A stretch of DNA of 64,000 nucleotides. It comes from an uncultured Bryobacterales bacterium. Its GTDB lineage: Bacteria > Acidobacteriota > Terriglobia > Bryobacterales > UBA6623. Within the stretch, counting starts at the first letter, position 1. Each line of letters starts with the position of its first letter. The stretch covers positions 2,366,471-2,430,470 of the forward strand of contig OX638379.1 of assembly GCA_951813605.1 (NCBI GenBank), read 5' to 3'. The translations under genes and the position numbers were made by a program. Below the pieces are notes generated by a model, which worked only from the letters and a program-made list of their open reading frames with translations, was not told the origin of the DNA and did not search any database. Positions 18,953 through 28,047 of this stretch are shown piece after piece.

Positions 18953-19246
18953 ATGGAGTACCGTGTCGGAACTCTCTGCCTTCGAATCCGAGTCGAGCAT
19001 TCCCGCTCGCTCAAGGACAAACGGAGAGTCCTGCGTTCCCTGAAGGATCGCCTCAAGAGGCGCCACAATGTAGCCGTCGCCGAAGTAGCCTACCAAGACA
19101 GCTGGCGCGACGCAGTCGTTGTCGCGGCAGCAGTTGCAAGTTCAGCGAACGGCATCCGGCGTGTCCTCGACTCGGTCCATGAGGACGCGGTGCACGTGCT
19201 GGGGCGCAGCCTGCAAGACGCCGCGTTCGACGACTTGGCATTGTGA
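18953..19246 (+). CDS. DUF503 (YlxP-like) protein
   Basis: 97 aa, the usual length of DUF503 proteins. Family features are the opening YRVGTLCLRIRVEHSRSLKDKRRVLRSL, a ferredoxin-like fold with the SLKDKR motif, and AVAEVAYQDSWRDAVV. This small protein is commonly encoded between infB and rbfA in Gram-positive bacteria and others and may be a nucleic-acid-binding ribosome-assembly helper, but its function is unproven. The ATG at 18953 gives the standard N terminus; an upstream in-frame ATG at 18893 would add 20 unconserved residues. It is about 150 bases after infB. The expected rbfA and truB do not follow. Confidence 0.85.
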   Translation: MEYRVGTLCLRIRVEHSRSLKDKRRVLRSLKDRLKRRHNVAVAEVAYQDSWRDAVVVAAAVASSANGIRRVLDSVHEDAVHVLGRSLQDAAFDDLAL

Positions 19247-19300
19247 ACAGCATCTCCCAAATCGCTCGACGTGATCACACGGCCGTATAGACTGGATCGG

Positions 19301-19325
19301 GCGGCTGCGGGATCCCCGCGGCCGC
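19301..19325 (+). terminator. Strong GC stem-loop after the infB operon
   Basis: GCGGC-T-GCGGG, loop ATC, CCCGC-G-GCCGC: an 11-pair stem with a single T-G wobble and a 3-base loop, 55 bases after the DUF503 stop. No T-run follows, so it is not a textbook intrinsic terminator; it may act with Rho, protect the 3' end of the transcript, or be part of the next gene's leader. Confidence 0.4.
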
Positions 19326-19370
19326 ACGGCGGCATCAGTGTTGCAAACTCTCCACCCACCCATCGCAGGC

Positions 19371-21044
19371 ATGCGCGCTAGATTGCCCGGGGCTAGTCTC
19401 GTCACGGCGGCCTGCGTGGTTGCCGCCGTCGCCGGCTGCGGTCCCGAGCCCGAAGAACGTCCTGCCGAAACCTACGACGTGGTCGTTTACGGCGGGACGT
19501 CAGCGGGCGTCGCGGCGGCGGTCCAAGTCGCACGCATGGGCAAGTCGGTCGCACTCGTGTCACCGGACCGCCATCTGGGAGGCCTGTCGTCCGGCGGCTT
19601 GGGCTGGACCGACACCGGGGACAAGGCCGTCATCGGCGGACTGGCCCGCGAGTTTTATCACCGGATCTGGCTGCACTACGAAGAGCCGGACGCCTGGAAA
19701 TGGCAGAAGCGCGAGGAGTACGGGAATCGCGGGCAGGGCACGCCGGCCGTCGACGGCGCACGGCGAACGATGTGGATCTTCGAGCCGCAGGTGGCAGAGA
19801 GGGTGTTCGAGGATCTCGTGCGGGAGCACGGGATCGATGTGCGGCGCGAAGAATTCCTGGATCGCGAGGACGGAGTCGTGGTACAGCGCGGGCGGATTCG
19901 CGAGCTCGCCACCCTGAGCGGGTCCACGTTCGCGGGCTCGGCCTTTATTGACGCGACCTACGAAGGCGATCTTCTCGCAGCTGCCGGAGCGACCTACCGA
20001 GTCGGTCGCGAAGGAACGGACGCCTACGGCGAGCAGTGGGCGGGCGTGCAGAAGGACGCCCGCCATCACGGGCATTCGTTTCCGCCCGAGGTGGATCCGT
20101 ACGTCCTGCCGGGCAATCCCGCGAGCGGGCTTCTCCCGCGGATCAGCCCCGAGCCGCCCGGCGAAGAGGGCCAAGGAGACCGGCGCATTCAAGCCTACGG
20201 CTTTCGCATGTGCCTGACGGACGTGCCCGATAACCGTGTGCCGTTCGCGAAGCCGGAGGAGTACGACGCCGGGCAGTACGAGCTGTTGCTAAGAGTCTTC
20301 GCGACCGGCTGGAGGGAGACGTTCCGCAAATTTGACCCCATCCCGAACGGCAAGACCGACACCAACAACCACGGCCCGTTCAGCACCGACAACATCGGCA
20401 TGAATTACGGCTATCCCGAGGGGTCTTACGACCTGCGGAATGAGATCTTCGCGGAGCACAAGACCTATCAGCAGGGTCTGATGTACTTTCTGGCGAATGA
20501 TCCCCGCGTTCCGAAGGAGGTCCGCGACGAGTTCTCGCGATGGGGCCTCTCGCGTGACGAGTTCGTCGACAATGGGCACTGGCCGCGCCAGCTGTACGTG
20601 CGCGAAGCGCGCAGGCTGGTAGGCGAGTACGTGATGACGGAGCACGATTGCCTCGCCAAGCGCGAGGTTCCCGACCCTGTCGGAATGGGTTCCTACGCCA
20701 TGGACTCACACCACGTCCAGCGCTACGTAACCGCGGACGGTTTCGTGCAGAACGAGGGCGACATCGGTGTCAAGCCCGCCCGGCCCTACGGGATTGCTTA
20801 TGGGGCGCTGGTGCCCCGGCGCCACGAGCTGACGAACCTGCTGGTGCCCGTTTGCGTCGCGTCGACCCACATCGCCTACGGCTCAATCCGGATGGAGCCC
20901 GTGTTTCTGATCCTTGGGCAATCCGCGGCCACCGCGGCCGTCCTCGCGATCGAGCAAGACGTATCGGTGCAGGATCTCGACTACGGAGCCCTTCGCTCCC
21001 GGCTTCTTGCCGACGGCCAGATTCTCGAGCTCGCGAGGGAATGA
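19371..21044 (+). CDS. FAD-dependent oxidoreductase, predicted lipoprotein
   Basis: 557 aa. The signal peptide ends in a lipobox (VAAVAGC, Cys about residue 23), then YDVVVYGGTSAGVAAAVQVA, a Rossmann dinucleotide-binding fold, and HLGGLSSGGLGWTDTGDKA, the hallmark of the FAD-dependent oxidoreductase family PF12831. The conserved segments FRMCLTDVPDNRVPF, FSTDNIGMNYGYPEGSYD and a C-terminal SIRMEPVFLILGQSAATAA complete the domain. Such proteins are frequent beside sulfatases and glycosidases in Planctomycetes and Acidobacteria; a sugar- or polyol-oxidising role is a guess. ATG 19371 gives a clean lipoprotein signal; a GTG at 19338 would add 11 residues. There is no twin-arginine motif, which is odd for an exported flavoprotein. 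Confidence 0.82.
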   Translation: MRARLPGASLVTAACVVAAVAGCGPEPEERPAETYDVVVYGGTSAGVAAAVQVARMGKSVALVSPDRHLGGLSSGGLGWTDTGDKAVIGGLAREFYHRIWLHYEEPDAWKWQKREEYGNRGQGTPAVDGARRTMWIFEPQVAERVFEDLVREHGIDVRREEFLDREDGVVVQRGRIRELATLSGSTFAGSAFIDATYEGDLLAAAGATYRVGREGTDAYGEQWAGVQKDARHHGHSFPPEVDPYVLPGNPASGLLPRISPEPPGEEGQGDRRIQAYGFRMCLTDVPDNRVPFAKPEEYDAGQYELLLRVFATGWRETFRKFDPIPNGKTDTNNHGPFSTDNIGMNYGYPEGSYDLRNEIFAEHKTYQQGLMYFLANDPRVPKEVRDEFSRWGLSRDEFVDNGHWPRQLYVREARRLVGEYVMTEHDCLAKREVPDPVGMGSYAMDSHHVQRYVTADGFVQNEGDIGVKPARPYGIAYGALVPRRHELTNLLVPVCVASTHIAYGSIRMEPVFLILGQSAATAAVLAIEQDVSVQDLDYGALRSRLLADGQILELARE

Positions 21045-21180
21045 GCTGCGCCTCCAACGTGCTTACCGCGAGGGACTTCGCCAATTCGCCGCACCAGGAT
21101 AGGATTCCCGATCCGGGCTAGCCAGCGTTTCATTCCGCGCAGCCAGCTAGCCCAAGCGGCAAAAACCCGCGTATTTCACT

Positions 21181-21196
21181 GGGCGCTTTCGCGCCC
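21181..21196. terminator. Perfect GGGCGC/GCGCCC hairpin
   Basis: GGGCGC, loop TTTC, GCGCCC, a perfect 6-pair stem in the gap between the FAD lipoprotein and the FG-GAP gene. The UUUC loop in a GC stem is typical of stable RNA hairpins. No T-run follows on either strand, so termination is possible but not assured. Confidence 0.35.
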
Positions 21197-21261
21197 TCTA
21201 GCGATTCCAGCGGTTCTGGCCCGAGCCATGTACAGCCGGCGTCCGTTGCTAACCTAACGCC

Positions 21262-22461
21262 ATGAAGACCTTCCTCCTTGGCGCTGCCCTCGCCGGACTC
21301 GCGGCCACTCCAGCAGATGCAGCGATCGCGTTCCGCCATCAGCAGCTCGAAGACCAGCTAGGAATCGGCTACGCCGTGCTTTGCGAGGACGTGGACGCCG
21401 ACGGAGACATCGACATCGTCGCGCTGAACGAAACCCAGGTGGCATGGTGGAGCAATCCGGAGTGGGACAAGCATGTCATTCTGGACGGCCGGACCGAAGC
21501 GGACAACGTGGCAATCGCGGCGAGCGACATCACGGGCGATGGAAAGCTGGAATTCGCGATCGGCGCGGCGTGGCGTCCCAGCGACACCCAGGGTGGCGGA
21601 ACCCTGCAATGGATTCGCCGCACTAGCGATCCAGACGCCGAGTGGGGAGTGCTGCCGCTCGGCAACGAACCGACGACCCATCGCATGCGCTGGGCCGACA
21701 CGGACGGCGATGGGCGTTCCGAACTCATCGTGGCACCGTTGCACGGCAGGGGCACAAGTGGCCCGAAGCACTGGATCGGCAACGGGGTGCGGCTGCTAGC
21801 CCTGACGCCCTCAGGGCGCCCGGCGTCGGAAGCGTGGGGTCAGGAGGTTATCGACGACTCCTTCCATATCGTGCATAACTTCTGGGTTCTGAACTTTGAC
21901 GCGGACGAAGCGCAGGAACTGCTGGTCGCCTCTTACGAGGGCGTCCACCTGCTGGACCGCGACGAGGCCGGTCGCTGGACGCCGACAAGACTGGGGCAAG
22001 GGCACCTCGGCGAATCAATCCGGGGTGCGGGCGAGATCAAGCTAGGCACGCTCGCGTCCGGAAAACGCTACATTGCAACGGTCGAGCCCTGGCATGCCAA
22101 CAGCATCGTCATTTACGATGAACCCGCCGATCCGCTGGCACCTTGGAAACGCCATGTGGCCGTCCAGCGCCTGAACGGGGGCCACGCGCTCTGGACGGCC
22201 GACCTCGACGGAGACGGCGACCAAGAGCTGGCCTTCGGCTGGCGACTCAAAGGAAGCATGCCGTACGACAGGCCCGGGGTGGCAGTCTACGACCCCGGCA
22301 GCGGGGACGTGCAGATTGTCGACTGGGGCGGCATGGCGACCGAGGATCTAACAGTCGCGGACCTCGACGGAGACGGACGCCCGGAAATCGTTGCAGCCGG
22401 GCGCGCCACGCACAACCTGAAGATCTACTGGAACGAAGGCCCGAAGCCTGCGCTCCAATAG
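21262..22461 (+). CDS. Exported FG-GAP/VCBS repeat protein
   Basis: 399 aa. A signal peptide (MKTFLLGAALAGLAATPADA) precedes a repeat propeller of FG-GAP/VCBS type. Calcium-binding loops of the D-x-D-x-D-G-D-x-D kind recur: DVDADGDIDIVALNE, DITGDGKLEFAIGA, DTDGDGRSELIVAPL, DLDGDGDQELAFGW and DLDGDGRPEIVAAG. This matches integrin-like seven-bladed propellers used for extracellular binding; no catalytic residues are evident. It is on the same strand as the FAD lipoprotein, separated by about 217 bases with a hairpin, so probably its own transcript. Function beyond binding is unknown. Confidence 0.85.
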   Translation: MKTFLLGAALAGLAATPADAAIAFRHQQLEDQLGIGYAVLCEDVDADGDIDIVALNETQVAWWSNPEWDKHVILDGRTEADNVAIAASDITGDGKLEFAIGAAWRPSDTQGGGTLQWIRRTSDPDAEWGVLPLGNEPTTHRMRWADTDGDGRSELIVAPLHGRGTSGPKHWIGNGVRLLALTPSGRPASEAWGQEVIDDSFHIVHNFWVLNFDADEAQELLVASYEGVHLLDRDEAGRWTPTRLGQGHLGESIRGAGEIKLGTLASGKRYIATVEPWHANSIVIYDEPADPLAPWKRHVAVQRLNGGHALWTADLDGDGDQELAFGWRLKGSMPYDRPGVAVYDPGSGDVQIVDWGGMATEDLTVADLDGDGRPEIVAAGRATHNLKIYWNEGPKPALQ

Positions 22462-22486
22462 GTCACCCGGGCTGGACGCGCCCGCA

Positions 22487-22996
22487 CTAGGCGCCGCCGC
22501 TGCCCTTGTGAGTGTTCACGATGGCGCCGAGCTGGGCGGCGTGGTGCGAGTCATGCCACATCATGAACTCGATTTGGGACTGCACGTCGCGAATCGCCAG
22601 CCTCTCATTGGCAACTGGGCGGTCAAGATCGGCTGCGGTGAAAGCGGCAATGGTCTCGCGCACGGCTGCCCTGCCCTGCTTCAACTCGTCAAGGATTTGC
22701 CCGGGTTCCGGATAGCTGGCTAGATCGTCCAGGCACGGGCTGCCGTTCCCGAACACGTCCTGCCAATGGCCCAGCGGGTGGCTTTCAAGCCCTCGGTACA
22801 GCTTCAGGCCGCCGCGTTCGTAGAACGCCAGGTGGCCGGCGATCCATAGGCCGTGCGGCCCGCCGGGCCGGAACCGCGTGGACCACAATCCGTGGGCTGC
22901 TATGTACTCGAATTGCGATCCGCTCACGCCCCAGCTGAAGTCGACGCGGGCCAGGATTCTTTCCAGGCGCCCGTACGGCGCATTGGTATTGCTCAT
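22487..22996 (-). CDS. DinB-family putative metal-dependent protein
   Basis: 169 aa four-helix-bundle protein of the DinB/YfiT superfamily. Candidate metal ligands are H55 (WIAGHLAFYERG) and H148 with H151 or H152 in MMWHDSHHAAQLG, the typical spaced His triad of the fold. Relatives include thiol-dependent S-transferases and stress-induced proteins; the substrate cannot be predicted. The ATG at 22996 is preceded by GGAGGAA at a good distance, which decides the start. It converges with the FG-GAP gene (25-base gap) and lies downstream of the chromate transporter on the same strand. Confidence 0.85.
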   Translation of the reverse strand: MSNTNAPYGRLERILARVDFSWGVSGSQFEYIAAHGLWSTRFRPGGPHGLWIAGHLAFYERGGLKLYRGLESHPLGHWQDVFGNGSPCLDDLASYPEPGQILDELKQGRAAVRETIAAFTAADLDRPVANERLAIRDVQSQIEFMMWHDSHHAAQLGAIVNTHKGSGGA

Positions 22997-23172
22997 TCTA
23001 TTCCTCCGTCTTTGCACGCGGAGCGGCGCGCGCGAACCGCCGCCCTCTGTCTATTACGATATCTCCCCAGCGGAGACCTTCCTCGGTGCCGACCCCGATG
23101 GGTTCGAGGGGAGGTCAGCTCGGCCTCCGCGGGCTTGGGGCAATGCCGCTGTCGCCTGGTCCTGGACGGGAT

Positions 23173-24324
23173 TTAGAGCCAACCGGCAATCATCGCGAGC
23201 CATCCTAGCAAGCCGCCTGCCAGGACGACCCAAGCAGCCGCCCAGCGAGCTGCGAAAAGAGCGGCTGCCGCGCACCCGGCGATCGCCCATGTCGGCCAGG
23301 AGGTCAGCGTCGCTCGAGCCAAGTCAACCGCGACCACCCCCATCAAGCCGACCGCCGAGGCGTTGATCGCGTCCAGGAACGAGGACGTGAGCGGGGACTG
23401 CCGGAGCCGGCGCACCAGGGGGTTCAGGATCCATACGAATCCGAACGCGGGCAGGAAGATGCCGACAGTTGCGACCGCGGCACCGGCCGGGCCGGCCACC
23501 AAGAAGCCTAGGAAGGTCGCGGCGGTCAGCACCGGTCCCGGTGTGAACTGACCTACCGCGATCGCGTCAAGTAGCTGCTGGCGCGTCACCCAGCCGTACC
23601 CGTCGACCAAGCCGCCTTCCAGAAACGCAACCAGGACATATCCGGAACCGTAGAGCACGGATCCGACCTTGAGGAAAAAAAGGGCCAGCTTGCCGAGTTC
23701 GGCGCCTTCCACGGCGGCGGCCGCGGGGCGCGCCGAGACCGAGACCGCAGCGAGTATGCATAGCATGGAGTTCAGTGCGCGGGGCAACTGGAGGCACAGG
23801 GCTCCTACCACGCCACCGAGGAGAATGGCCGGCACTTCGCCGAGGCCGGCCCACACTGCCGCAGCCACGCACGCCGCAATCAATGCGAGTGGCCAACCGG
23901 AGATTGCCTTGCGCCCAAGCTTCCAGACTGCTCCGAGGATGATGACCAGTACTGCCGGCCGCACCCCGGCCATCACGGGCTCGACGCTCGGCAGCGCCCC
24001 GAATTCCACGTAGAACCAAGCGAGGACGCCCGTAATCGCGGCCGCCGGCACAATGAATCCGAAGCCGGCAGCGAAGAGGCCGGCGGCACCGGCGCGCTCG
24101 TAGCCGAGATGCATCGTCATCTCGGTAGAATTCGGGCCCGGAATCAGACTCGTCGCGCCCATCAGGTCGAGAAAGCGCTGCCGCGAGATCCAGCGGCGCC
24201 GCGAGACGAACTCATTCTCGAGCAACGCGAGGTGCGCGGCCGGGCCGCCGAAGGCGATCAATCCCAAGCGCAGGAACGCAGCCGCTATCTCGGCTAGTCG
24301 ACGAGGCTGGTGCCGCAGATTCAT
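23173..24324 (-). CDS. chrA: Chromate transporter (CHR family, two-domain)
   Basis: 383 aa inner-membrane protein with two homologous CHR halves. The first half has LRLGLIAFGGPAAHLALLE and LMGATSLIPGPNSTEMTMHLGY; the second has LFFLKVGSVLYGSGYVLVAF and LLDAIAVGQFTPGPVLTAATF. The (F/Y)GG or GSG stretch and the PGP motif in each half are diagnostic. About ten hydrophobic segments are visible. The family exports chromate using the proton-motive force, and some members carry sulfate; with sulfatases on both sides a role in sulfate movement is conceivable but speculative. The ATG is at 24324. It lies 79 bases downstream of a sulfatase gene on the same strand. Confidence 0.88.
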   Translation of the reverse strand: MNLRHQPRRLAEIAAAFLRLGLIAFGGPAAHLALLENEFVSRRRWISRQRFLDLMGATSLIPGPNSTEMTMHLGYERAGAAGLFAAGFGFIVPAAAITGVLAWFYVEFGALPSVEPVMAGVRPAVLVIILGAVWKLGRKAISGWPLALIAACVAAAVWAGLGEVPAILLGGVVGALCLQLPRALNSMLCILAAVSVSARPAAAAVEGAELGKLALFFLKVGSVLYGSGYVLVAFLEGGLVDGYGWVTRQQLLDAIAVGQFTPGPVLTAATFLGFLVAGPAGAAVATVGIFLPAFGFVWILNPLVRRLRQSPLTSSFLDAINASAVGLMGVVAVDLARATLTSWPTWAIAGCAAAALFAARWAAAWVVLAGGLLGWLAMIAGWL

Positions 24325-24403
24325 GGCCTATTCCCAGGGTAGGCTCCGAAGCGGACCCGGGGCCAGCGCGAGCCTAGCGCGAAGGTTCCCATGCACTCGT
24401 CAC

Positions 24404-25849
24404 CTAGTTGCGCCACGCGTCCATGTCGGGCCTTGACGGGCCCGGATCGAAGAACCGAACTGCTCGTCCGATCCGGTCGTAGTCCCCTAGGTCGGCGCGA
24501 GCGCGGTCGGCAAGTTCCATCAAGCGAGCCACGATGTCGGCATTTTGCTCCGCGACGTTGCGACTCTCGCCCCAATCGAAACGCATATCGTACAGCTCTG
24601 CGGCACGCACTTCGTCAATCATGCGCCCGTACCAGCTCGTCCACGCCGGATCGGCGGGCCGCTTGAACACAAGCTTCCATCTCCTGTCCCTCACAGCCTG
24701 GAGATGGGTAAACGCGAAGTACAAGAAATCCTCGCGCGGGCTCCGGTCGGCTTGTCCGGCAAGCCACGGCCAAAGATCGAGGCCATCGATCGCCCGGTCG
24801 CGCGGCAACGGAGCTCCTGCTAAAGACGCGAATGTGGGCAGCAGGTCGAGAGTGGACGCCAGCTGGTCGCTTACCTGGCCGGCGCGAATCTTCCCGGGCC
24901 ATCGAACGATTCCCGGAACACGCAAGCCCCCCTCCCACGTGGTCATCTTGAAGCCGCGCAAGGGGGAGGCGCTCCCGCCGTGATCACCCAAGTGGCTCTC
25001 GATCCACGGCCCGTTGTCGGACGTGAAAACGACCAGTGTGCGCTCGTCGATCCCGAGATCCCGCAACGCCGAAAGAACCTCGCCCACGCTCCAGTCGAGC
25101 TCCTCGATCACGTCTCCGTACAGGCCTCTCGACGACCGGCCTCGAAAATTGTCGGATGCCCCGAGCGAGACATGGGGCATAGTGTGCGCTAGGTACAGGA
25201 AGAAAGGCTTCTCCCGATTCGTTTCGATGAAGCGTATCGCTTCGTCCGTATAGCGCCGGGTGATGAGGTTCAGGTCGGTTGAGCTTTCCAAGACCTCGTC
25301 GTTGCGCATCAGCTCCGTCTTCCAACTGCTCTGGTCCACCTCCCGCGTGACGCCATTGTGCGAAGGGGTGCCGAAGAAATAGTCAAAGCCGTGACGGTTT
25401 GGCACTAATTCGCTCTTGTACGGACCGGTTCCGCGCCCTCGCTGGTGCGCCCCCGCACCTGCCAAATGCCACTTGCCGACAAGACCGCTGACATAGCCCT
25501 TCATTGCCAGCACCTCGGCCACTGTCTGTTCTTCCGGATGCAGGATCGTGTGCGCTCCCTTCGTGTTGCCCGGCTCGCCGACGCGGATCGGGTAGCAGCC
25601 GGTCAGTAGCGCCGCGCGGGACGGGCCGCAGACATTCTGGGAATAGAAGCTGGTCAGCCGGATCCCCTCTGCTGCCATTCGATCAAGGTTTGGCGTGCGG
25701 ATGTGGCGGTTGCCGTAGCAGCCGAGGTCGCCGTAGCCTAGATCGTCCGCAAAGATTACGACGAAATTGGGCAGCTCCTGGGCGAAGCACGGAGCGCAAA
25801 GAAAAGCGAGCGCCAGTGCCCTAAGTCGCGTCATATTCAACAAACACAT
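24404..25849 (-). CDS. Exported sulfatase (formylglycine type)
   Basis: 481 aa arylsulfatase-family enzyme. The active-site motif C74-G-P76-S-R78 lies in NVCGPSRAALLTG. ADDLGYGDLGCYGN (34-47), GKWHLAGAG and FTSDNGPWIESHLGDHGGSA supply calcium and sulfate-binding residues. The signal peptide is the hydrophobic stretch LALAFLCAPCFAQ, so it is exported by Sec and probably periplasmic. The start is ambiguous between ATG 25849 and ATG 25834; neither has a clear ribosome site and both give a plausible signal. It is 14 bases downstream of a DUF454 gene on the same strand, so co-transcribed. The substrate cannot be inferred. Confidence 0.9.
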   Translation of the reverse strand: MCLLNMTRLRALALAFLCAPCFAQELPNFVVIFADDLGYGDLGCYGNRHIRTPNLDRMAAEGIRLTSFYSQNVCGPSRAALLTGCYPIRVGEPGNTKGAHTILHPEEQTVAEVLAMKGYVSGLVGKWHLAGAGAHQRGRGTGPYKSELVPNRHGFDYFFGTPSHNGVTREVDQSSWKTELMRNDEVLESSTDLNLITRRYTDEAIRFIETNREKPFFLYLAHTMPHVSLGASDNFRGRSSRGLYGDVIEELDWSVGEVLSALRDLGIDERTLVVFTSDNGPWIESHLGDHGGSASPLRGFKMTTWEGGLRVPGIVRWPGKIRAGQVSDQLASTLDLLPTFASLAGAPLPRDRAIDGLDLWPWLAGQADRSPREDFLYFAFTHLQAVRDRRWKLVFKRPADPAWTSWYGRMIDEVRAAELYDMRFDWGESRNVAEQNADIVARLMELADRARADLGDYDRIGRAVRFFDPGPSRPDMDAWRN

Positions 25850-25863
25850 GCTTTCGAAGGGAA

Positions 25864-26322
25864 CTACTCCGGGATCACAGGTATACGAGATACGAAATAG
25901 ATCCCGTACGCGCCGACCGCAGCGACGAGCAGTCGACCTTGCCACGGCAGGCTGCCGAAGAGGACTGACAGGCCAATCATGGCGGTGCAGCCCACTATCG
26001 CGACGCGCTTGACGCGGCGCGTCAGCGCCCGGTGCGCGTGCCAGTTCTTCAGAAGCGGGCCGAAAGTCCGTGACCGCAGCAGTTTGGCATGAAGACCCTG
26101 GTGCGACCGAATCAAGAAATAGCTTGCCAAGAGCAGGAAGGGCGTCGTGGGGATCCCGGGAAGCACCACGCCAATGGCCCCTAAAGCAACAAGCCCAACC
26201 CCCAAAGCCACGAACAGCCATCGACGAACACCGCCGACGACCTTGATGGGGTCCTGCTGGAAGCCTTCTCTTTCGGACTGCACTCCGGGAGTGCCTCCAC
26301 CCTTTGCACGCTCTATCACCAC
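25864..26322 (-). CDS. DUF454 (YbaN-like) inner-membrane protein
   Basis: 152 aa. The DUF454 signature is clear: LFVALGVGLVALGAIGVVLPGIPTTPFLLLASYFLIRSHQG with the conserved LPGIPTTPF turn between two membrane helices, then TRRVKRVAIVGCTAMIG and a last hydrophobic stretch. About three to four transmembrane segments are expected. Function is unknown in the family. The GTG at 26322 gives an N-terminal extension of about 30 residues; GTG 26283, preceded by GGTGGAGG at about 10 bases, is an equally good start. It is the first gene of a likely pair with the sulfatase downstream and divergent from the sulfatase at 26475. Confidence 0.83.
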   Translation of the reverse strand: MVIERAKGGGTPGVQSEREGFQQDPIKVVGGVRRWLFVALGVGLVALGAIGVVLPGIPTTPFLLLASYFLIRSHQGLHAKLLRSRTFGPLLKNWHAHRALTRRVKRVAIVGCTAMIGLSVLFGSLPWQGRLLVAAVGAYGIYFVSRIPVIPE

Positions 26323-26474
26323 CCGGTTAGAACTGCCTCCCGGCCACGCAGGCCCCGACTACCAGTATATCGGCCAGCCGGAGCGACGCTCGCAAGGACG
26401 GCGTGCTGCCCTGGTACCGGTCCTCTAGACAGTATGATGGGCGTTCGCGCTGCGGCGCGGTCCGAAAGAGCGAC

Positions 26475-27977
26475 ATGTTGGACTTGTCGAAACAGATTCA
26501 TCGGGGCTCGAGGCGGATCGGGTGCCTCGCGACAGGCGCGCTCGCCGTGCTCTTCGCGGGAACATTGCTTGCGCAGAGCCCCCGGGTGAAAGGCCCCAAC
26601 GTCCTGTTCATCAGCGTGGACGACCTAAACGACTGGATCGGGCCGCTAGGCGGGCACCCGCAGACGAAGACGCCGAATCTGGACAGGCTCGCCGAGCGCG
26701 GCGTGACATTCACGCGAGCTTACTGCCAGGCACCGTCCTGCAATCCATCGCGTGCCAGCCTGATGACAGGCATTCGACCGTCGACGTCGGGAGTATACCG
26801 CAATGGCGAGGTGTGGCGTAAAGCGATGCCCGACGCGGTGACCCTGCCTCAGCATTTCATGCTGCACGGGTACGAAGTCCTCGGCGGGGGCAAGACGTTC
26901 CACGGGCCGCAGAACGAGGCGGCGTCTTGGGAAGCCTACTTCCAATTCAAGGGATTCCTGCATCCGCCGACCAAGCCGGCAAACGGCATTCCGAACACAA
27001 GCCACTTTGACTGGAGCGGCCTTTCGGCCAAGGTCTCGGACACGGCTGACACACAGCTCGCCGCCTGGGCGGAGCGCTACCTGAGCCGGAAGCACGACCG
27101 CCCGTTCTTCCTCGCCGTTGGGTTTTACCGTCCGCACCTGCCTTGGTACGCTCCGCAGGAGCACTTCCAGTTGTTCCCCGCGGGAAGGACCGAGCTTCCG
27201 TCCACGCTCGAGGGCGATGCTAACGACGTCCCGAAGTCGGCGCTGCGCAGCTTCAACGACCACGAGAACGTGACTTCCCACGGGGAGTGGCGCAAGGCCG
27301 TCGCCGGCTATCTCGCGTGCATCAACTACGCGGACGCCAATGTCGGCCGAGTCCTGCGAGCGCTCGAGACCGGCCCGAACGCCCGCAACACGATCATTGT
27401 GCTATGGAGCGACCATGGGTGGCAGCTCGGAGAAAAGCAGCAGTGGCGCAAGTTCACTCTTTGGGAGCGATCTGCCCGGGTCGTGATGATGTTCGCGGGC
27501 CCCGGGGTCCCGGCCCGCAACCGCAAGAGCGGGAGAACGGTCGAATTGCTCGATATTTACCCGACGTTGACTGACCTGTGCGGGCTCCCCGGTCGCCCCG
27601 AACTGGAAGGCCGAAGCTTGCGCCCTCTGCTTGTGGACCCCGACGCCGCATGGGACAAGCCCGCGATCACCAGCTTGACCGCGAACAAGACAAGCGTCCG
27701 CACTGAGCGCTGGCGGTACACCCGCTACCTCGACGGGGAAGAGCTCTACGACCACAACTCGGATCCGATGGAGTGGAACAACCTGGCCGCCCGGCCCGGG
27801 CATGCGGAGACGAAACGCTTTCTGGCGCGCCTCTTGCCCAAGAACCGCTCGCGGCGCAACATCGAGAAGTTTCCCGAGCTACCCGCCTCGGAGCGCCGTC
27901 TGGTGGAGGTTCCCGAGGGGCGTTTCCGCAAATCCGACCCGTCGAACTACGTCGAGCTCAAGGAGACACTGGAATGA
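26475..27977 (+). CDS. Exported iduronate-2-sulfatase-like sulfatase
   Basis: 500 aa. The signal peptide (CLATGALAVLFAGTLLAQS) leads into PNVLFISVDDLNDWIGPLGG, the iduronate-2-sulfatase version of the metal-binding motif, and the catalytic C89-N-P91-S-R93 (SCNPSRASLMTGIRPST). KTFHGPQNE, FLAVGFYRPHLPWYAP and LWSDHGWQLGEKQQWRKFTLWERS are the family's sulfate- and calcium-site segments. Similar enzymes remove 2-O-sulfate from uronic-acid-containing polymers, though bacterial members are mostly uncharacterised. ATG 26475 was chosen over an ATG at 26403 because the signal then starts at a normal distance. A propeller gene follows by 70 bases on the same strand. Confidence 0.9.
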   Translation: MLDLSKQIHRGSRRIGCLATGALAVLFAGTLLAQSPRVKGPNVLFISVDDLNDWIGPLGGHPQTKTPNLDRLAERGVTFTRAYCQAPSCNPSRASLMTGIRPSTSGVYRNGEVWRKAMPDAVTLPQHFMLHGYEVLGGGKTFHGPQNEAASWEAYFQFKGFLHPPTKPANGIPNTSHFDWSGLSAKVSDTADTQLAAWAERYLSRKHDRPFFLAVGFYRPHLPWYAPQEHFQLFPAGRTELPSTLEGDANDVPKSALRSFNDHENVTSHGEWRKAVAGYLACINYADANVGRVLRALETGPNARNTIIVLWSDHGWQLGEKQQWRKFTLWERSARVVMMFAGPGVPARNRKSGRTVELLDIYPTLTDLCGLPGRPELEGRSLRPLLVDPDAAWDKPAITSLTANKTSVRTERWRYTRYLDGEELYDHNSDPMEWNNLAARPGHAETKRFLARLLPKNRSRRNIEKFPELPASERRLVEVPEGRFRKSDPSNYVELKETLE

Positions 27978-28047
27978 AAGGACTATAATCGGGGCGATTT
28001 CACTCGAGGCGGACCGGCAAGCCGGTCGAAGTCCCGCAGGAGGCACC

